DNA from: Acetobacteraceae bacterium B3987
GTDB taxonomy: Bacteria > Pseudomonadota > Alphaproteobacteria > Acetobacterales > Acetobacteraceae
DNA length: 64,000 nucleotides
NCBI GenBank assembly: GCA_026537415.1
Contig: JAFNMF010000029.1
Coordinates: 1 to 64,000 of the forward strand
Direction of reading: 5' to 3'
The position numbers and the translations under genes were made by a program. The notes beneath the pieces were generated by a model, which ran no database searches, was not told the DNA's origin, and saw only the letters and a list, made by a program, of their open reading frames with translations. This document shows, piece after piece, positions 17,309 to 26,678 of this stretch (positions within the stretch are counted from its first letter, which is position 1; each line of letters begins with the position of its first letter).

Positions 17309-19279
17309 ATGTCTGAACAGGATAGCATGTCCCTCAAGGAATCTTCTTCTGACGCCCGATATCCCAGCTCCGTTGGCACGCCAACGGCTGCCCCGCCGCC
17401 AGTAGAGCCCGGCGGGCACACCCCTCCCAAAGGGATTGGGGCTATGCTGGCGGCTCTGGGTGTCGTCTACGGCGATATCGGGACCAGCCCTCTCTATGCT
17501 CTACAGTCCTCCATCCGTACTGTCGGGTCAGAGACACATCCTGCCCAGGCATGGGAGGTCATCGGGCTGACAAGCCTGACCTTCTGGGCACTCATGCTGG
17601 TGGTGACCATCAAATATGTCATTCTCATCATGCGGGCTGACCACAACAAGGAAGGCGGCATCATCGCCCTAATGGCTCTGGCGCAGCGTGTCTGCAAATC
17701 CAACTATTTCCGTTGGGTTTTCGGGCTGATTGGGATTGCCGGGGCCTGCTTGTTCTTTGGTGATGGCATCATTACCCCCGCCATCTCCGTGCTTTCCGCC
17801 GTGGAAGGGGTGGAAGTCTCCGTCCCTGATGCCTCACCCTTCATCATTCCAGCGGCCATCATCATCCTGCTGGGCCTGTTCGCCGCACAGGCACTTGGAA
17901 CCGGCAAAATCGGACGGGCTTTCGGGCCGATCATGCTGATCTGGTTCTTCACCATCGCCATATTAGGCGCACGGGGCATCATGCTCCATCCGGGCGTGCT
18001 GATGGCTCTCTCCCCGCTTGAGGCCATCCGTTTCATCGTCACACATGGCAAGCTGTCCTTTGTCGCACTGGGGTCGGTTGTGCTGTCGGTGACCGGTGCG
18101 GAGGCCCTCTATGCCGATATGGGGCATTTCGGGCGGTCCCCAATCCGTTTTGCGTGGCTCTTCCTCGTGTTGCCAGCTCTGACCCTGAACTATTTCGGTC
18201 AGGCCGCATCCATCATTCACACCCCAACCACGCTGGCCAATCCTTTCTACTATCTGGCCCCGCACTGGTTGCAGATCCCCATGCTGCTGCTGGCCACAAT
18301 GGCCACCATCATTGCCAGTCAGGCCGGTATTTCCGGTAGCTTCTCCCTCTGCCGTCAACTCATCCAGCTGGGCTACCTGCCCCGCACCCGCATCATCCAC
18401 ACCAACCCCCATGAGGAAGCACAGATTTATCTGCCCTCCCTCAACTGGCTTCTTGCCTTCGGGTCGGTCGTACTGGTGATCGCCTTCCGCTCCTCGGCGG
18501 CTCTGGCCTCCGCCTACGGTATCGCCGTGACGGGAACCTTCCTCTGCACCTGTGTGCTGGCAATGGTGGTCTTCCGCCGTGTCTTCCAGTGGAAGAGCTA
18601 TGCCGTGGGCCTCGTGTTCGGCTTCTTCTTCCTCATGGATGGTGTGTTCTTCTCCGCCAACGTGATGAAGATTCCGGATGGTGGCTGGGTGCCACTCAGC
18701 ATCGCCATTGGCAGCACGCTCATCATGACCACATGGCAGCGTGGCCGTCAGCTCATCCGTAACACGAAGAAACGTGATGCCGTGCCGATGGGGTCATTCA
18801 TCACCCGGCTCACCCAGTCCCGCACCATCCGGGTCCCCGGTCTGGCCGTCTTCCTGACCTCCGACCCGGAAATGGTGCCGGATGCCCTGCTCTATAACCT
18901 GCGGCACAATAAAGTGCTGCATCAAACAGTGCTGTTTGTCACCGTCCAGACGCTGGACCAGCCAGAAGCCGATCCCGATGGTCGCATGACCGTCAAGGAA
19001 CTGGCACCGGGCATCCGCCGGGTCATCATCCGCTATGGCTTCATGGAGATGCCGAACCTGCCTCTGACCCTCGCCGGGATGACGGAAATGGAGTTCGACC
19101 CCATTCAGGCCTCCTACTTCACCTCGCATGATCTCGTCTTCCGCTCCAAAGTGCCAAAAATGTCGCTCTGGCGGATGTGGGTCTTCCTCTATCTGCTGAA
19201 TAACGCCACGTCGATTTCCGAGTTCTTCCGGATTCCGCCGGAGCGTGTCATGGAGTTCGGGGTGCGGGTTGCGATCTAA
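17309..19279 (+). CDS. kup: Low-affinity K+ uptake transporter Kup
   Basis: 656-residue inner-membrane protein of the KUP/HAK/KT family. The signature GVVYGDIGTSPLYAL opens the first of about 12 membrane segments; GDGIITPAISVLSA and the D/E-containing segments follow, and a soluble C-terminal domain of about 160 residues begins near residue 500. It takes up potassium, probably with protons. I chose the ATG at 17309; an alternative ATG six codons on also has AGGA upstream, and an in-frame TTG at 17237 would add a poorly conserved tail. hemW begins three bases after the stop, so the two are likely co-transcribed. Confidence 0.95.
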   Translation: MSEQDSMSLKESSSDARYPSSVGTPTAAPPPVEPGGHTPPKGIGAMLAALGVVYGDIGTSPLYALQSSIRTVGSETHPAQAWEVIGLTSLTFWALMLVVTIKYVILIMRADHNKEGGIIALMALAQRVCKSNYFRWVFGLIGIAGACLFFGDGIITPAISVLSAVEGVEVSVPDASPFIIPAAIIILLGLFAAQALGTGKIGRAFGPIMLIWFFTIAILGARGIMLHPGVLMALSPLEAIRFIVTHGKLSFVALGSVVLSVTGAEALYADMGHFGRSPIRFAWLFLVLPALTLNYFGQAASIIHTPTTLANPFYYLAPHWLQIPMLLLATMATIIASQAGISGSFSLCRQLIQLGYLPRTRIIHTNPHEEAQIYLPSLNWLLAFGSVVLVIAFRSSAALASAYGIAVTGTFLCTCVLAMVVFRRVFQWKSYAVGLVFGFFFLMDGVFFSANVMKIPDGGWVPLSIAIGSTLIMTTWQRGRQLIRNTKKRDAVPMGSFITRLTQSRTIRVPGLAVFLTSDPEMVPDALLYNLRHNKVLHQTVLFVTVQTLDQPEADPDGRMTVKELAPGIRRVIIRYGFMEMPNLPLTLAGMTEMEFDPIQASYFTSHDLVFRSKVPKMSLWRMWVFLYLLNNATSISEFFRIPPERVMEFGVRVAI

Positions 19280-19281
19280 TC

Positions 19282-20448
19282 GTGACCCAACCTCTCCCGC
19301 TTTCTCTTTACATTCACTGGCCCTTCTGCCTCGCCAAATGTCCGTATTGTGACTTCAACTCCCATGTCCGGGAGACCATCCCTCAGGAGCGTTTCGCCAA
19401 CGCCCTGAGGGCCGAGCTGAAGCATGAAGCCACAAGACTGATGCAGGATGCGCCCCGGCGGCTTGTCTCCATCTTTTTCGGGGGGGGAACTCCCTCCCTC
19501 ATGACACCAGAGACAGTCCATCACCTCATTGAGGACGCCCGCCGCCTTTTCCCCAGCGTGAACGACCTTGAAATCACGCTGGAGGCCAACCCCACCAGTG
19601 TGGAAGCCGACAAATTCCGTGCCTTTGCAGAAACAGGCGTCAACCGCCTATCGCTGGGTGTGCAGAGCCTTGATGAGAGCGACCTTACCGCTCTGGGGCG
19701 GCAACATTCGGCCCAACAGGCTATTGCGGCCTTGGAACTGGGCCGCAGCATTTTCCCCCGCCTGTCTTTCGACCTAATTTATGCCCGCCCCGGCCAGACA
19801 GAAGAAAAATGGCGGGCCGAGCTTCGTCAGGCTCTCGCATTAGCGGCGGACCATCTCTCGCTCTATCAGCTGACCATAGAACCCGGTACGAAATTCGAAG
19901 CCCAGCACAGACGAGGTGCCCTCATTCTGCCCGAGGATGATCTCGCCGCCTCCCTCTACATGATGACCCGTAATGAAGCAGCCCGCTTCGGCCTTCGTGA
20001 TTACGAAATCTCCAACTATGCCCTTCCCGGTTCGGAGAGCCGCCATAACCTCACTTATTGGCATTATGACGATTATCTGGGGATTGGCCCCGGTGCCCAT
20101 AGCCGCTTAACCTTCCAAGGGCAGCTCCATGCCACACGCCGACACCGTGCCCCGGAACCATGGGCAGAGCTTGTCGAAACCCAAGGGCACGGCACACGGG
20201 AGGATGAAACACTATCCCCCGATATGAAGGCTCATGAAGCCCTCCTCATGGGACTGAGACTACGGGAAGGCATCAATGTCGCCCATTTCACCAGACGGAC
20301 TGGCCTGCCTCTAAAAGACTGCCTCGACCCCATCATTCTGGAAGCCTGCCTTGAAGAAGGCTATCTGGAGCAAAATGGCCAGACCCTCCGAGCCACGGAT
20401 GAAGGTCGCCTCCGGCTGGAAGCCCTACTGGGTCAGCTTGTCCGCTGA
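19282..20448 (+). CDS. hemW: Radical SAM heme chaperone HemW
   Basis: 388-residue cytosolic radical SAM protein. The cluster-binding C-x3-C-x2-C motif is C16-LAK-C20-PY-C23 near the N terminus, followed by FFGGGTPSL. The HNxxYW motif (RHNLTYW) and GIGPGAHS mark the HemW/HemN group. It lacks the extra N-terminal extension of oxygen-independent coproporphyrinogen dehydrogenase HemN, so HemW, which delivers heme to respiratory proteins, is the better call. Start is GTG at 19282, two bases after the kup stop codon. The C-terminal winged-helix domain is complete. Confidence 0.92.
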   Translation: MTQPLPLSLYIHWPFCLAKCPYCDFNSHVRETIPQERFANALRAELKHEATRLMQDAPRRLVSIFFGGGTPSLMTPETVHHLIEDARRLFPSVNDLEITLEANPTSVEADKFRAFAETGVNRLSLGVQSLDESDLTALGRQHSAQQAIAALELGRSIFPRLSFDLIYARPGQTEEKWRAELRQALALAADHLSLYQLTIEPGTKFEAQHRRGALILPEDDLAASLYMMTRNEAARFGLRDYEISNYALPGSESRHNLTYWHYDDYLGIGPGAHSRLTFQGQLHATRRHRAPEPWAELVETQGHGTREDETLSPDMKAHEALLMGLRLREGINVAHFTRRTGLPLKDCLDPIILEACLEEGYLEQNGQTLRATDEGRLRLEALLGQLVR

Positions 20449-20511
20449 CACACACCTTTGAAAAAACCGGGACTCTTCCCCATCTATGGGGAAGCCCCTT
20501 CCACCCGCATC

Positions 20512-20976
20512 ATGATGACTGCCATGCCTGCACCAAAAACACCCCCCCTCCATATGATAAAGCTTATCGTAGGCTGCACTTCACCCGAGATGCTCCAGGA
20601 TTGGGTTGCTGTGGAGCGGCATAAAGGTGTGGCCTATGTACGCACCCGGACCATGCCCAAACGAGCCGATGAGATTCTGGAAGGGGGCGGGTCCATTTAC
20701 CGGGTCATCAATGGCCTCATCATGTGCCGCCAGCCCATCATAGGATTTGACAGCTACACACGGGAGGACGGCCACCCCGGCACGTTAATCCTCGTCTCTG
20801 ATGACGTCATCCCAACCCAACCCCGCCCCATGAGGCCTTTTCAGGGCTGGCGTTATTTCAAACCAGAAGACGCACCGCCCGATCTCGACTCCTCCGCTCC
20901 CGGTACCACTGATGATGGCATCAGTGCCCTCCCGGCCTCACTCCGCAATCAGCTTTCCGAACTCGGGCTACTCTAA
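20512..20976 (+). CDS. DUF1489 family protein
   Basis: About 154 residues; matches the alphaproteobacterial family DUF1489 by its MIKLIVGC start region, the RTRTMPKRADEIL segment and the GGSIYRVINGLIMCRQPI core, with a conserved aspartate-rich middle (RPFQGWRY near the end). Small, soluble, with no signal peptide or membrane segment. Start is uncertain: ATG codons at 20512, 20515 and 20554 and a TTG at 20458 are all in frame without a clear ribosome site; family length suits 20512 or 20515. It follows hemW and converges with a TIM-barrel gene. Function unknown. Confidence 0.82.
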   Translation: MMTAMPAPKTPPLHMIKLIVGCTSPEMLQDWVAVERHKGVAYVRTRTMPKRADEILEGGGSIYRVINGLIMCRQPIIGFDSYTREDGHPGTLILVSDDVIPTQPRPMRPFQGWRYFKPEDAPPDLDSSAPGTTDDGISALPASLRNQLSELGLL

Positions 20977-20982
20977 ACGCCC

Positions 20983-21657
20983 TCAAACGCAACAGGCCAT
21001 CACGGCTTTCAGCTGGTCCTCAAGGGCGGCACTGCGGGCAGGAAACGTCCCTTCCAAAGCCGCTGTCCCCACGGTGAAGCCCGCCGCTCCCGCCTTACGC
21101 ACAATATCAATCTGCTCTGGCGTACTGATGGAACCGGCCACAATTACGGGCTTCTCCACAGCGGCGCAGCTGGCCCGGATGACCTCTGGCACATCCCCAT
21201 CATTGCGATAGGCCAGCAGGTCCAGTCCTGTCACGGCTGGATGAGCCGCCCATTCAGCAGCGTTACGGGCAATCTCCTCCGGCGACCCTTTCAGCACGCT
21301 GGGATGCCCCACAACATGCCCGGCAAACGGGTAATAAGCCACGTCATGCCCAGTCAGCAACGGCAGAACATCTGGCACATGCGTTCCCCCCATCAGGCAA
21401 TCCACCCCTAGAGACAGCCCAGCCCTGACGGATTCCAGCTCTCTTTCCCGATCTGGTGAGACAATCTCCAGATAGACCTTCGCCCCACCGGAGCGGATTT
21501 TTGCTGCCAGAGCCCGCAACTGCTCGACCGGCAGGCCAATATCCTTGAACCCAATATGCCGGATTCCCAACCTCAAAGCGGTCTCCGCAGCCTCCAGAGC
21601 CGTTTCCACCGTGCGGTCATCACGGGTCAACATGAAAATGAAACGGAACCTCTCCAT
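20983..21657 (-). CDS. Predicted TIM-barrel protein, function unknown
   Basis: 224-residue protein whose strand-turn pattern (GIRHIGFKDIGL, VYLEIVSPD, VDCLMGGTHV, VIVAGSIST, GAAGFTVGTAALEG) looks like a (beta/alpha)8 barrel of the ribulose-phosphate-binding/HisA-TrpF type, including a C-terminal phosphate-loop-like GS and GT pair. It is too short and too divergent for HisA or HisF. No signal peptide. It is encoded divergently from pdxH with a 164-base shared intergenic region. A phosphorylated-sugar substrate is a structural inference; the reaction is unknown. Confidence 0.75.
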   Translation of the reverse strand: MERFRFIFMLTRDDRTVETALEAAETALRLGIRHIGFKDIGLPVEQLRALAAKIRSGGAKVYLEIVSPDRERELESVRAGLSLGVDCLMGGTHVPDVLPLLTGHDVAYYPFAGHVVGHPSVLKGSPEEIARNAAEWAAHPAVTGLDLLAYRNDGDVPEVIRASCAAVEKPVIVAGSISTPEQIDIVRKAGAAGFTVGTAALEGTFPARSAALEDQLKAVMACCV

Positions 21658-21821
21658 AATGCCCTCATATTCCTGCCTGTCAGGTCGTTTCCCCTATATG
21701 GAACGCCAAAAGCACCTGACCAACCCCCTCCTGCCCATAGCAGACCAGCATTACAGCAGCCTATGGACACAGCCCCCCTGCCCTTTCATGATGCCAGGAT
21801 AGGACACCCACAAAAGGTTGG

Positions 21822-22487
21822 ATGCGCACTACCATGACTGATACCCCACACACACCCGACGACACTATTGAAGCCGCCTTCCGGGATGACGGGCAGACCA
21901 TAAGCGGAGAGGACCCCTTTCTGCTTTTTCATGAATGGCTGGCTCTAGCTGGAACAAAGGAGCCCAATGATCCCAACGCCATGACTCTGGCCACAGTGGA
22001 TGAACACGGGCTGCCCGATGCACGCATGGTCCTGCTGAAGGGCGTTGATGATACCGGCTTCATTTTCTACACGAACAGCGAATCTGCCAAAGGGCGGGAG
22101 TTGGAAGGCAATATGCAGGCGGCCCTGCTCTTCCACTGGAAATCCCTACGACGGCAAATTCGCATACGGGGCCGGGTCTCACGTCTTCCTGCCGTGGATG
22201 CTGATACCTATTTCGACTCTCGCCCCCGGGCCAGCCGCATCGGTGCTTGGGCCAGCCAACAGTCCCGCCCCATCGCCAACCGTAAGGCTCTCTGGCAGGC
22301 TGTCATGAAAGAAACAGCCCGCTTCGCCATTGGTCCCATTCCCCGGCCTCCATACTGGAATGGCTATCATGTTACCCCACTCTCTATGGAGTTCTGGATG
22401 GACAAGCCCTTCCGACTTCATGACCGTGTACTGTTCACTAGAACATCCGATGGTCAGGACTGGACAACACAACGCCTGTTCCCCTGA
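21822..22487 (+). CDS. pdxH: Pyridoxamine/pyridoxine 5'-phosphate oxidase PdxH
   Basis: 221-residue FMN enzyme making pyridoxal 5'-phosphate from PNP or PMP, the last step of vitamin B6 synthesis and salvage. Family motifs: NAMTLATVDEHGLPDARMVLLKG-type N-terminal strand pair, RRQIRIRGRV in the FMN site, ASQQSRPI, and the C-terminal FWMDKPFRLHDR and W-T-x-Q-R-L-x-P ending, which is characteristic. Full length for the family. The ATG at 21822 has AAGG just upstream; an ATG four codons on is less well placed. It converges with the nitronate monooxygenase-like gene and is separated from it by a hairpin. Confidence 0.96.
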   Translation: MRTTMTDTPHTPDDTIEAAFRDDGQTISGEDPFLLFHEWLALAGTKEPNDPNAMTLATVDEHGLPDARMVLLKGVDDTGFIFYTNSESAKGRELEGNMQAALLFHWKSLRRQIRIRGRVSRLPAVDADTYFDSRPRASRIGAWASQQSRPIANRKALWQAVMKETARFAIGPIPRPPYWNGYHVTPLSMEFWMDKPFRLHDRVLFTRTSDGQDWTTQRLFP

Positions 22488-22496
22488 AAACAGGTA

Positions 22497-22530
22497 ATAA
22501 AAAAGGTGCGGACCCGAAGACCCGCACCTT
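22497..22530 (-). terminator. Intrinsic terminator of the nitronate monooxygenase-like gene
   Basis: Nine-bp perfect stem (22503-22511 with 22522-22530) with a ten-base loop. On the minus strand it is followed by TTTTTTA (from 22504 down to 22498). On the plus strand the T tract is missing, so it mainly serves the minus-strand gene. Confidence 0.85.
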
Positions 22531-22556
22531 CTCATAGTCAGCCTCCGACAGAAGCG

Positions 22557-23984
22557 TCACCGCCCTGTCATGATACGATCGACCAGCTCCTTGACGGTCG
22601 GAATATGACCGTTGGCATAGAACGGATCTGTTGCAAAACGCCAAGCATTTGTTCCACCAAAGACAAGATTGTGATCCACAATTTTCTTTTGTTCTTCTGG
22701 AGAAACATCCTGAAGATGGGAAATGGTCTGCAACGTCTTCTGAATACAGAAGGACCGAGGATCCGCCCGCTGGCCTGTGCTGAAGGCAGGGCCTTTCTGG
22801 CTCCAGTTGGAGAAGCGACACTGGGAAAGGCATCCCATGCAGGCCGCCTGATCTGCCAGAATCTGCCGGGCGTTCTCCAACGTCTCGAACACGACCGTAT
22901 CATCCGGTGTCCGCATGGGCTGGGTGTAACCCTCTGCCTTCCAGCGATTCACCTTCTCGACATCATCCGCTTTGACAAAAACCTCACGTCCCCGATTACC
23001 AAGACAGATAGGCGTATCAAAGCCAGCCTCAGCCTCCGCACGGAAAGCAATCTGCCGCTCGGACCGTTCACACAATTCCCGAAGGAAACCATTCTTTACG
23101 GCAGAGGAGTAAAAGCCCGTTGGAGAAAAGCGATTTAGATAAACATCGCCTTCCTTCAGCGTCAGCAAAAGCTGCTTCCACGCATCAGGTACAGGGCTTT
23201 CCTGCGTCAGAAGTGGACGTGTGCCAAACTGGAAGGCAATCAGACCGATTTCCGGGTTATCCAGCCAGTCATTCCACTCTTCCAGATGCCAGACACCACC
23301 AGCCATAATGATAGGCACGTGCTGAAGGCCGAAACCATTCATGACACGGCGCAGAGCCGCTACACGATGATAGGGGTCTTCCGGCTTCAGGGGATTTTCC
23401 GTGTTGGAGAGGCCATTATGACCCCCGGCCCGCCACGGGTCCTCATAGACCACACCGCCCAGAAGCTCAGCAAAGCGAGAATAAGAACGCTTCCACAACG
23501 CACTGAAAGCCCGCCCGGAAGAAACGATGGGATAATAATGAATACCAAACTGTGCGGCGATTTCAGCCAGTCTGTACGGCATCCCTGCACCGCAGGTCAG
23601 CCCCTGAATGAGGCCGGGGGCCCCTTCCAGAATTCCAGTAATGACTTCCTCGGCCGCACCCATTTCCCACAGGAAATTGGCATGTATACGCCCACGGCCA
23701 CCAGAAATGTCATGAGCGATCCGGGCCTGTGCGATACCCCCTTCTATGGCATAACGCACCAGCTCGGCCTGTCGTTCGCGACGTGTCCGACCATGATAAA
23801 TCTGCGGAACAGGATTACCCTGCTCATCATAACTATCCGCATTGACAGCGGAGATTGTTCCGACCCCGCCTGCCGCAGCCCAATGACCTGCAGACACACC
23901 ATTGGAGACAGAAACACCCTTGCCCCCTTCGACCAGGGGTAGAACCTCCTGACCACCAAAACGGACGGCATTGATCGACTTCAT
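22557..23984 (-). CDS. Nitronate monooxygenase-like flavin oxidoreductase
   Basis: 475-residue TIM-barrel FMN protein related to nitronate monooxygenase/2-nitropropane dioxygenase: GGVGTISAVNAD near the N terminus, LTCGAGMPYRL, HYYPIVSSGRAF, IIMAGGVWHLEEW and GLIAFQFGTRPLL strands line the flavin site. It is over 100 residues longer than typical NMO. The extra C-terminal part includes a cysteine cluster (C-x2-C-x3-C, ACMGCLSQCRF, plus one further Cys), which may bind metal or an Fe-S cluster. No signal peptide. Monocistronic. The physiological substrate is unknown. Confidence 0.85.
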   Translation of the reverse strand: MKSINAVRFGGQEVLPLVEGGKGVSVSNGVSAGHWAAAGGVGTISAVNADSYDEQGNPVPQIYHGRTRRERQAELVRYAIEGGIAQARIAHDISGGRGRIHANFLWEMGAAEEVITGILEGAPGLIQGLTCGAGMPYRLAEIAAQFGIHYYPIVSSGRAFSALWKRSYSRFAELLGGVVYEDPWRAGGHNGLSNTENPLKPEDPYHRVAALRRVMNGFGLQHVPIIMAGGVWHLEEWNDWLDNPEIGLIAFQFGTRPLLTQESPVPDAWKQLLLTLKEGDVYLNRFSPTGFYSSAVKNGFLRELCERSERQIAFRAEAEAGFDTPICLGNRGREVFVKADDVEKVNRWKAEGYTQPMRTPDDTVVFETLENARQILADQAACMGCLSQCRFSNWSQKGPAFSTGQRADPRSFCIQKTLQTISHLQDVSPEEQKKIVDHNLVFGGTNAWRFATDPFYANGHIPTVKELVDRIMTGR

Positions 23985-24060
23985 AGAGGCCAGATGTCCC
24001 CACTACTCAATCACAAAACTTACCCATGCAAAGGGAGCCTAAGGCTCCCCTCACACATCC

Positions 24061-26211
24061 TTATTCCGCATCACGACGGGAGCGGCCCGGCTTCGCGCCA
24101 ACGCTCTCCGTAATATCAGCACCAGTCTCCTGGTCCACGACACGCATAGAGAGCTTTACCTTGCCACGGTCATCAAAGCCAATAACCTTGACCTTTACGG
24201 CATCACCCTGTTTGACAACATCCGTTGTCTTAGCCACACGCCCGTCTGTCAGTTCAGAAATATGAACCAAACCATCCTTGGGACCAAGGAAGTTCACAAA
24301 CGCCCCGAAGTCGGCTGTTTTCACAACCTTACCATCGTAGATACGCCCCAGCTCGGGTTCAGCCACGATGCCTTCAATACGGCTGATGGCTTTTTGAGCC
24401 TGCTCATCGTTGGCAGCGGCAATCTTGATAACACCATCGTCACCAATATCGACCTTCGCACCGGAATATTCAACAATCTCACGGATCACTTTACCACCGG
24501 AGCCGATCACATCACGGATCTTGGCAAGCGGAATCGTCATGGTCGTAATCTTCGGCGCATTGCCTGCCACGTCAGACCGACCTTCAGAAAGAGCCTTGCT
24601 CATCTCGCCAAGGATATGGAGACGACCTTCACGAGCTTGCTCCAGAGCCACCTTCATGATTTCTGGCGTGATGGAGGTAATCTTAATGTCCATCTGGAGG
24701 GCTGTCACACCCTCGGACGTACCAGCCACCTTGAAGTCCATATCCCCGAGGTGATCCTCATCACCAAGAATATCCGTCAAGACAGCATGGCCACGTTCTT
24801 CCTTGATGAGACCCATGGCGATACCAGCCACCGGACGCGGCATAGGCACACCAGCATCCATAAGAGACAGGGACGTCCCGCAGACTGTAGCCATGGAAGA
24901 AGAGCCGTTGCTTTCCGTGATCTCGGAAACGACACGCAGCGTGTACGGGAACTCTTCCTTAGACGGCAGAAGCGGGTTGATGGCACGCCATGCCAGCTTA
25001 CCATGCCCAATCTCACGACGGCCCGGAGACCCCATGCGGCCACACTCACCAACGGAGAAAGGCGGGAAGTTATAGTGCAGCATGAAGCGGGAACGGTATT
25101 CACCTTCCAACGCATCAATCACCTGCTCATCCTGTCCGGTTCCCAGCGTAGCAACGACCAGAGCCTGCGTTTCACCACGGGTGAACAGAGCAGAACCATG
25201 AGAACGGGGTAGAACACCGACTTCAGCCACGATAGGGCGGACCGTCTTGGTGTCACGACCATCAATGCGGATGCCCGTCTTCAGAATGGCACCACGGACT
25301 ACCTGAGCCTCAAGGTCCTTGATCATCGGCTTGGCCAGCTCGGCATCAAAGCCTTCTTCCTCAAGGGTCGCCACGATTTTCTCGCGGGCCTCGGCCACTT
25401 TCTCCATGCGAGCCTGCTTGCGGCGTTCCTTGTAAGCTTCAGCAATCAGCTTATTACCCACCTTGTCCACACGCTTGCGCAGAGCAACCTCTTCCTTAGA
25501 GACCTCCGGCAGGCCCCACGGGGCACGGGCAGCAGATTCAGCCAGATCAATGATCGCATCAATCACCGGCTGGAAAGCTGTATGACCCAGCATGACAGCT
25601 TCAAGCATCTCATCTTCAGAGAGTTCCTGTGCTTCGGACTCAACCATCAGCACGCCCTCGGATGTACCAGCCACCACGAGGTCCAGAGAGCTATCCTTCA
25701 CCTCACTGAGTGTCGGATTGACGACAAACTTGCCATCAATGCGACCAACACGGGCAGCACCAACCGGCCCGAAGAACGGGATACCGGAAAGTGTCAGAGC
25801 CGCAGAACAGCCAATCAGAGCAACCAGAGCCGGATCATTTTCCATGTCGTGGCTAAGGACCGTAGCAACGACCTGAACCTCGTTCTTAAAATTATCCGGG
25901 AACAGAGGACGGATTGGCCGGTCGATCAGACGGGAAGAAAGCACCTCATGCTCGGACGGACGTCCCTCACGCTTGAAGAAACCACCGGGAATCTTACCAG
26001 CTGCATAAGCCTTTTCCTGATAGTTCACTGTCAGGGGGAAGAAATCCTGCCCCGGCTTCACTGTCTTGGCACCAACGGCTGTACACAGCACGACCGTATC
26101 ACCATAGGTAATGACAACAGCACCATCGGCCTGACGGGCAATCTTGCCAGTTTCTAGCACCAGCGGGCGACCGGCCCATTCAATTTCTTTACGGAAATAA
26201 TTATCAAACAT
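24061..26211 (-). CDS. pnp: Polynucleotide phosphorylase
   Basis: 716-residue exoribonuclease and degradosome component that degrades RNA 3' to 5' with phosphate. Two RNase PH domains (about 1-220 and 320-540) flank a helical linker; RRIDGRxxxxVR-like [15 protein letters not shown] and [11 protein letters not shown] are present in the second core. KH (about 555-615, [11 protein letters not shown]) and S1 (about 620-690, [13 protein letters not shown]) RNA-binding domains end the chain. A GGAGG ribosome site precedes the ATG. Last gene of the rimP operon; the rpsO-pnp gap contains stable hairpins that could allow autoregulation. Confidence 0.97.
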   Translation of the reverse strand: MFDNYFRKEIEWAGRPLVLETGKIARQADGAVVITYGDTVVLCTAVGAKTVKPGQDFFPLTVNYQEKAYAAGKIPGGFFKREGRPSEHEVLSSRLIDRPIRPLFPDNFKNEVQVVATVLSHDMENDPALVALIGCSAALTLSGIPFFGPVGAARVGRIDGKFVVNPTLSEVKDSSLDLVVAGTSEGVLMVESEAQELSEDEMLEAVMLGHTAFQPVIDAIIDLAESAARAPWGLPEVSKEEVALRKRVDKVGNKLIAEAYKERRKQARMEKVAEAREKIVATLEEEGFDAELAKPMIKDLEAQVVRGAILKTGIRIDGRDTKTVRPIVAEVGVLPRSHGSALFTRGETQALVVATLGTGQDEQVIDALEGEYRSRFMLHYNFPPFSVGECGRMGSPGRREIGHGKLAWRAINPLLPSKEEFPYTLRVVSEITESNGSSSMATVCGTSLSLMDAGVPMPRPVAGIAMGLIKEERGHAVLTDILGDEDHLGDMDFKVAGTSEGVTALQMDIKITSITPEIMKVALEQAREGRLHILGEMSKALSEGRSDVAGNAPKITTMTIPLAKIRDVIGSGGKVIREIVEYSGAKVDIGDDGVIKIAAANDEQAQKAISRIEGIVAEPELGRIYDGKVVKTADFGAFVNFLGPKDGLVHISELTDGRVAKTTDVVKQGDAVKVKVIGFDDRGKVKLSMRVVDQETGADITESVGAKPGRSRRDAE

Positions 26212-26289
26212 TCTGTCTTCCTCCGGAAGAAATAATCACGGCCCAGCCAGTACCAGACTATAAACAGCGTTTCGGACGGCATGGCGAGG

Positions 26290-26395
26290 ATGACGCATCA
26301 AACACGTCATGACACCATGTGGCCTGAAACGCCGACAAAAGCGTTTGCTGGCAACGTAGCAGGGGCCAGGACCCGGGGAAGAAACCTTCCCCGGG
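26290..26395 (-). promoter_or_regulatory. pnp leader hairpins between rpsO and pnp
   Basis: The 197-base gap holds three perfect inverted repeats: 26372-26380 with 26387-26395 (9 bp, GC-rich, six-base loop), 26327-26332 with 26341-26346, and 26290-26295 with 26305-26310. None has a T tract on the minus strand, so they are processing or stability elements rather than terminators. In E. coli a hairpin at this place is the RNase III site for Pnp autoregulation; the same role here is inferred. Confidence 0.5.
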
Positions 26396-26408
26396 AAGTG
26401 GTCAAAAA

Positions 26409-26678
26409 TTAGCGGCGCAGGCCGAGACGTTCAATCAGCGTCTTGTAACGCTCTTCGCTCTTACGCTTCAGGTAGTCCAGCAGGGCACGACGACGGCCAA
26501 CCAGCATCAGCAGACCACGACGGGAATGGAAGTCCTTCTTGTGGCTCTTCATATGCTCAGTCAGGTTCACGATACGCTCGGTCAGCAGGGCGACCTGCAC
26601 TTCCGGGGAGCCCGTGTCACCTTCAGCGCGACGATATTCGGCAATAAGCTGGCTGCGACGTTCAGCTGTGATCGACAT
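26409..26678 (-). CDS. rpsO: 30S ribosomal protein S15
   Basis: 89-residue primary 16S rRNA-binding protein of the small subunit platform. Typical motifs: [42 protein letters not shown] and [15 protein letters not shown], ending at LGLRR. Full length. The true start is the ATG at 26678 with GGAG six bases upstream; an open frame running further upstream overlaps truB and is not used. Its start lies 17 bases inside the 3' end of truB, implying coupling. Order truB-rpsO-pnp is the classic one. Confidence 0.98.
   Translation of the reverse strand: MSITAERRSQLIAEYRRAEGDTGSPEVQVALLTERIVNLTEHMKSHKKDFHSRRGLLMLVGRRRALLDYLKRKSEERYKTLIERLGLRR

Noticed and set aside
24262-25212. 316-codon plus-strand ORF opposite pnp
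   Set aside because: Antisense to polynucleotide phosphorylase; no support as a gene.
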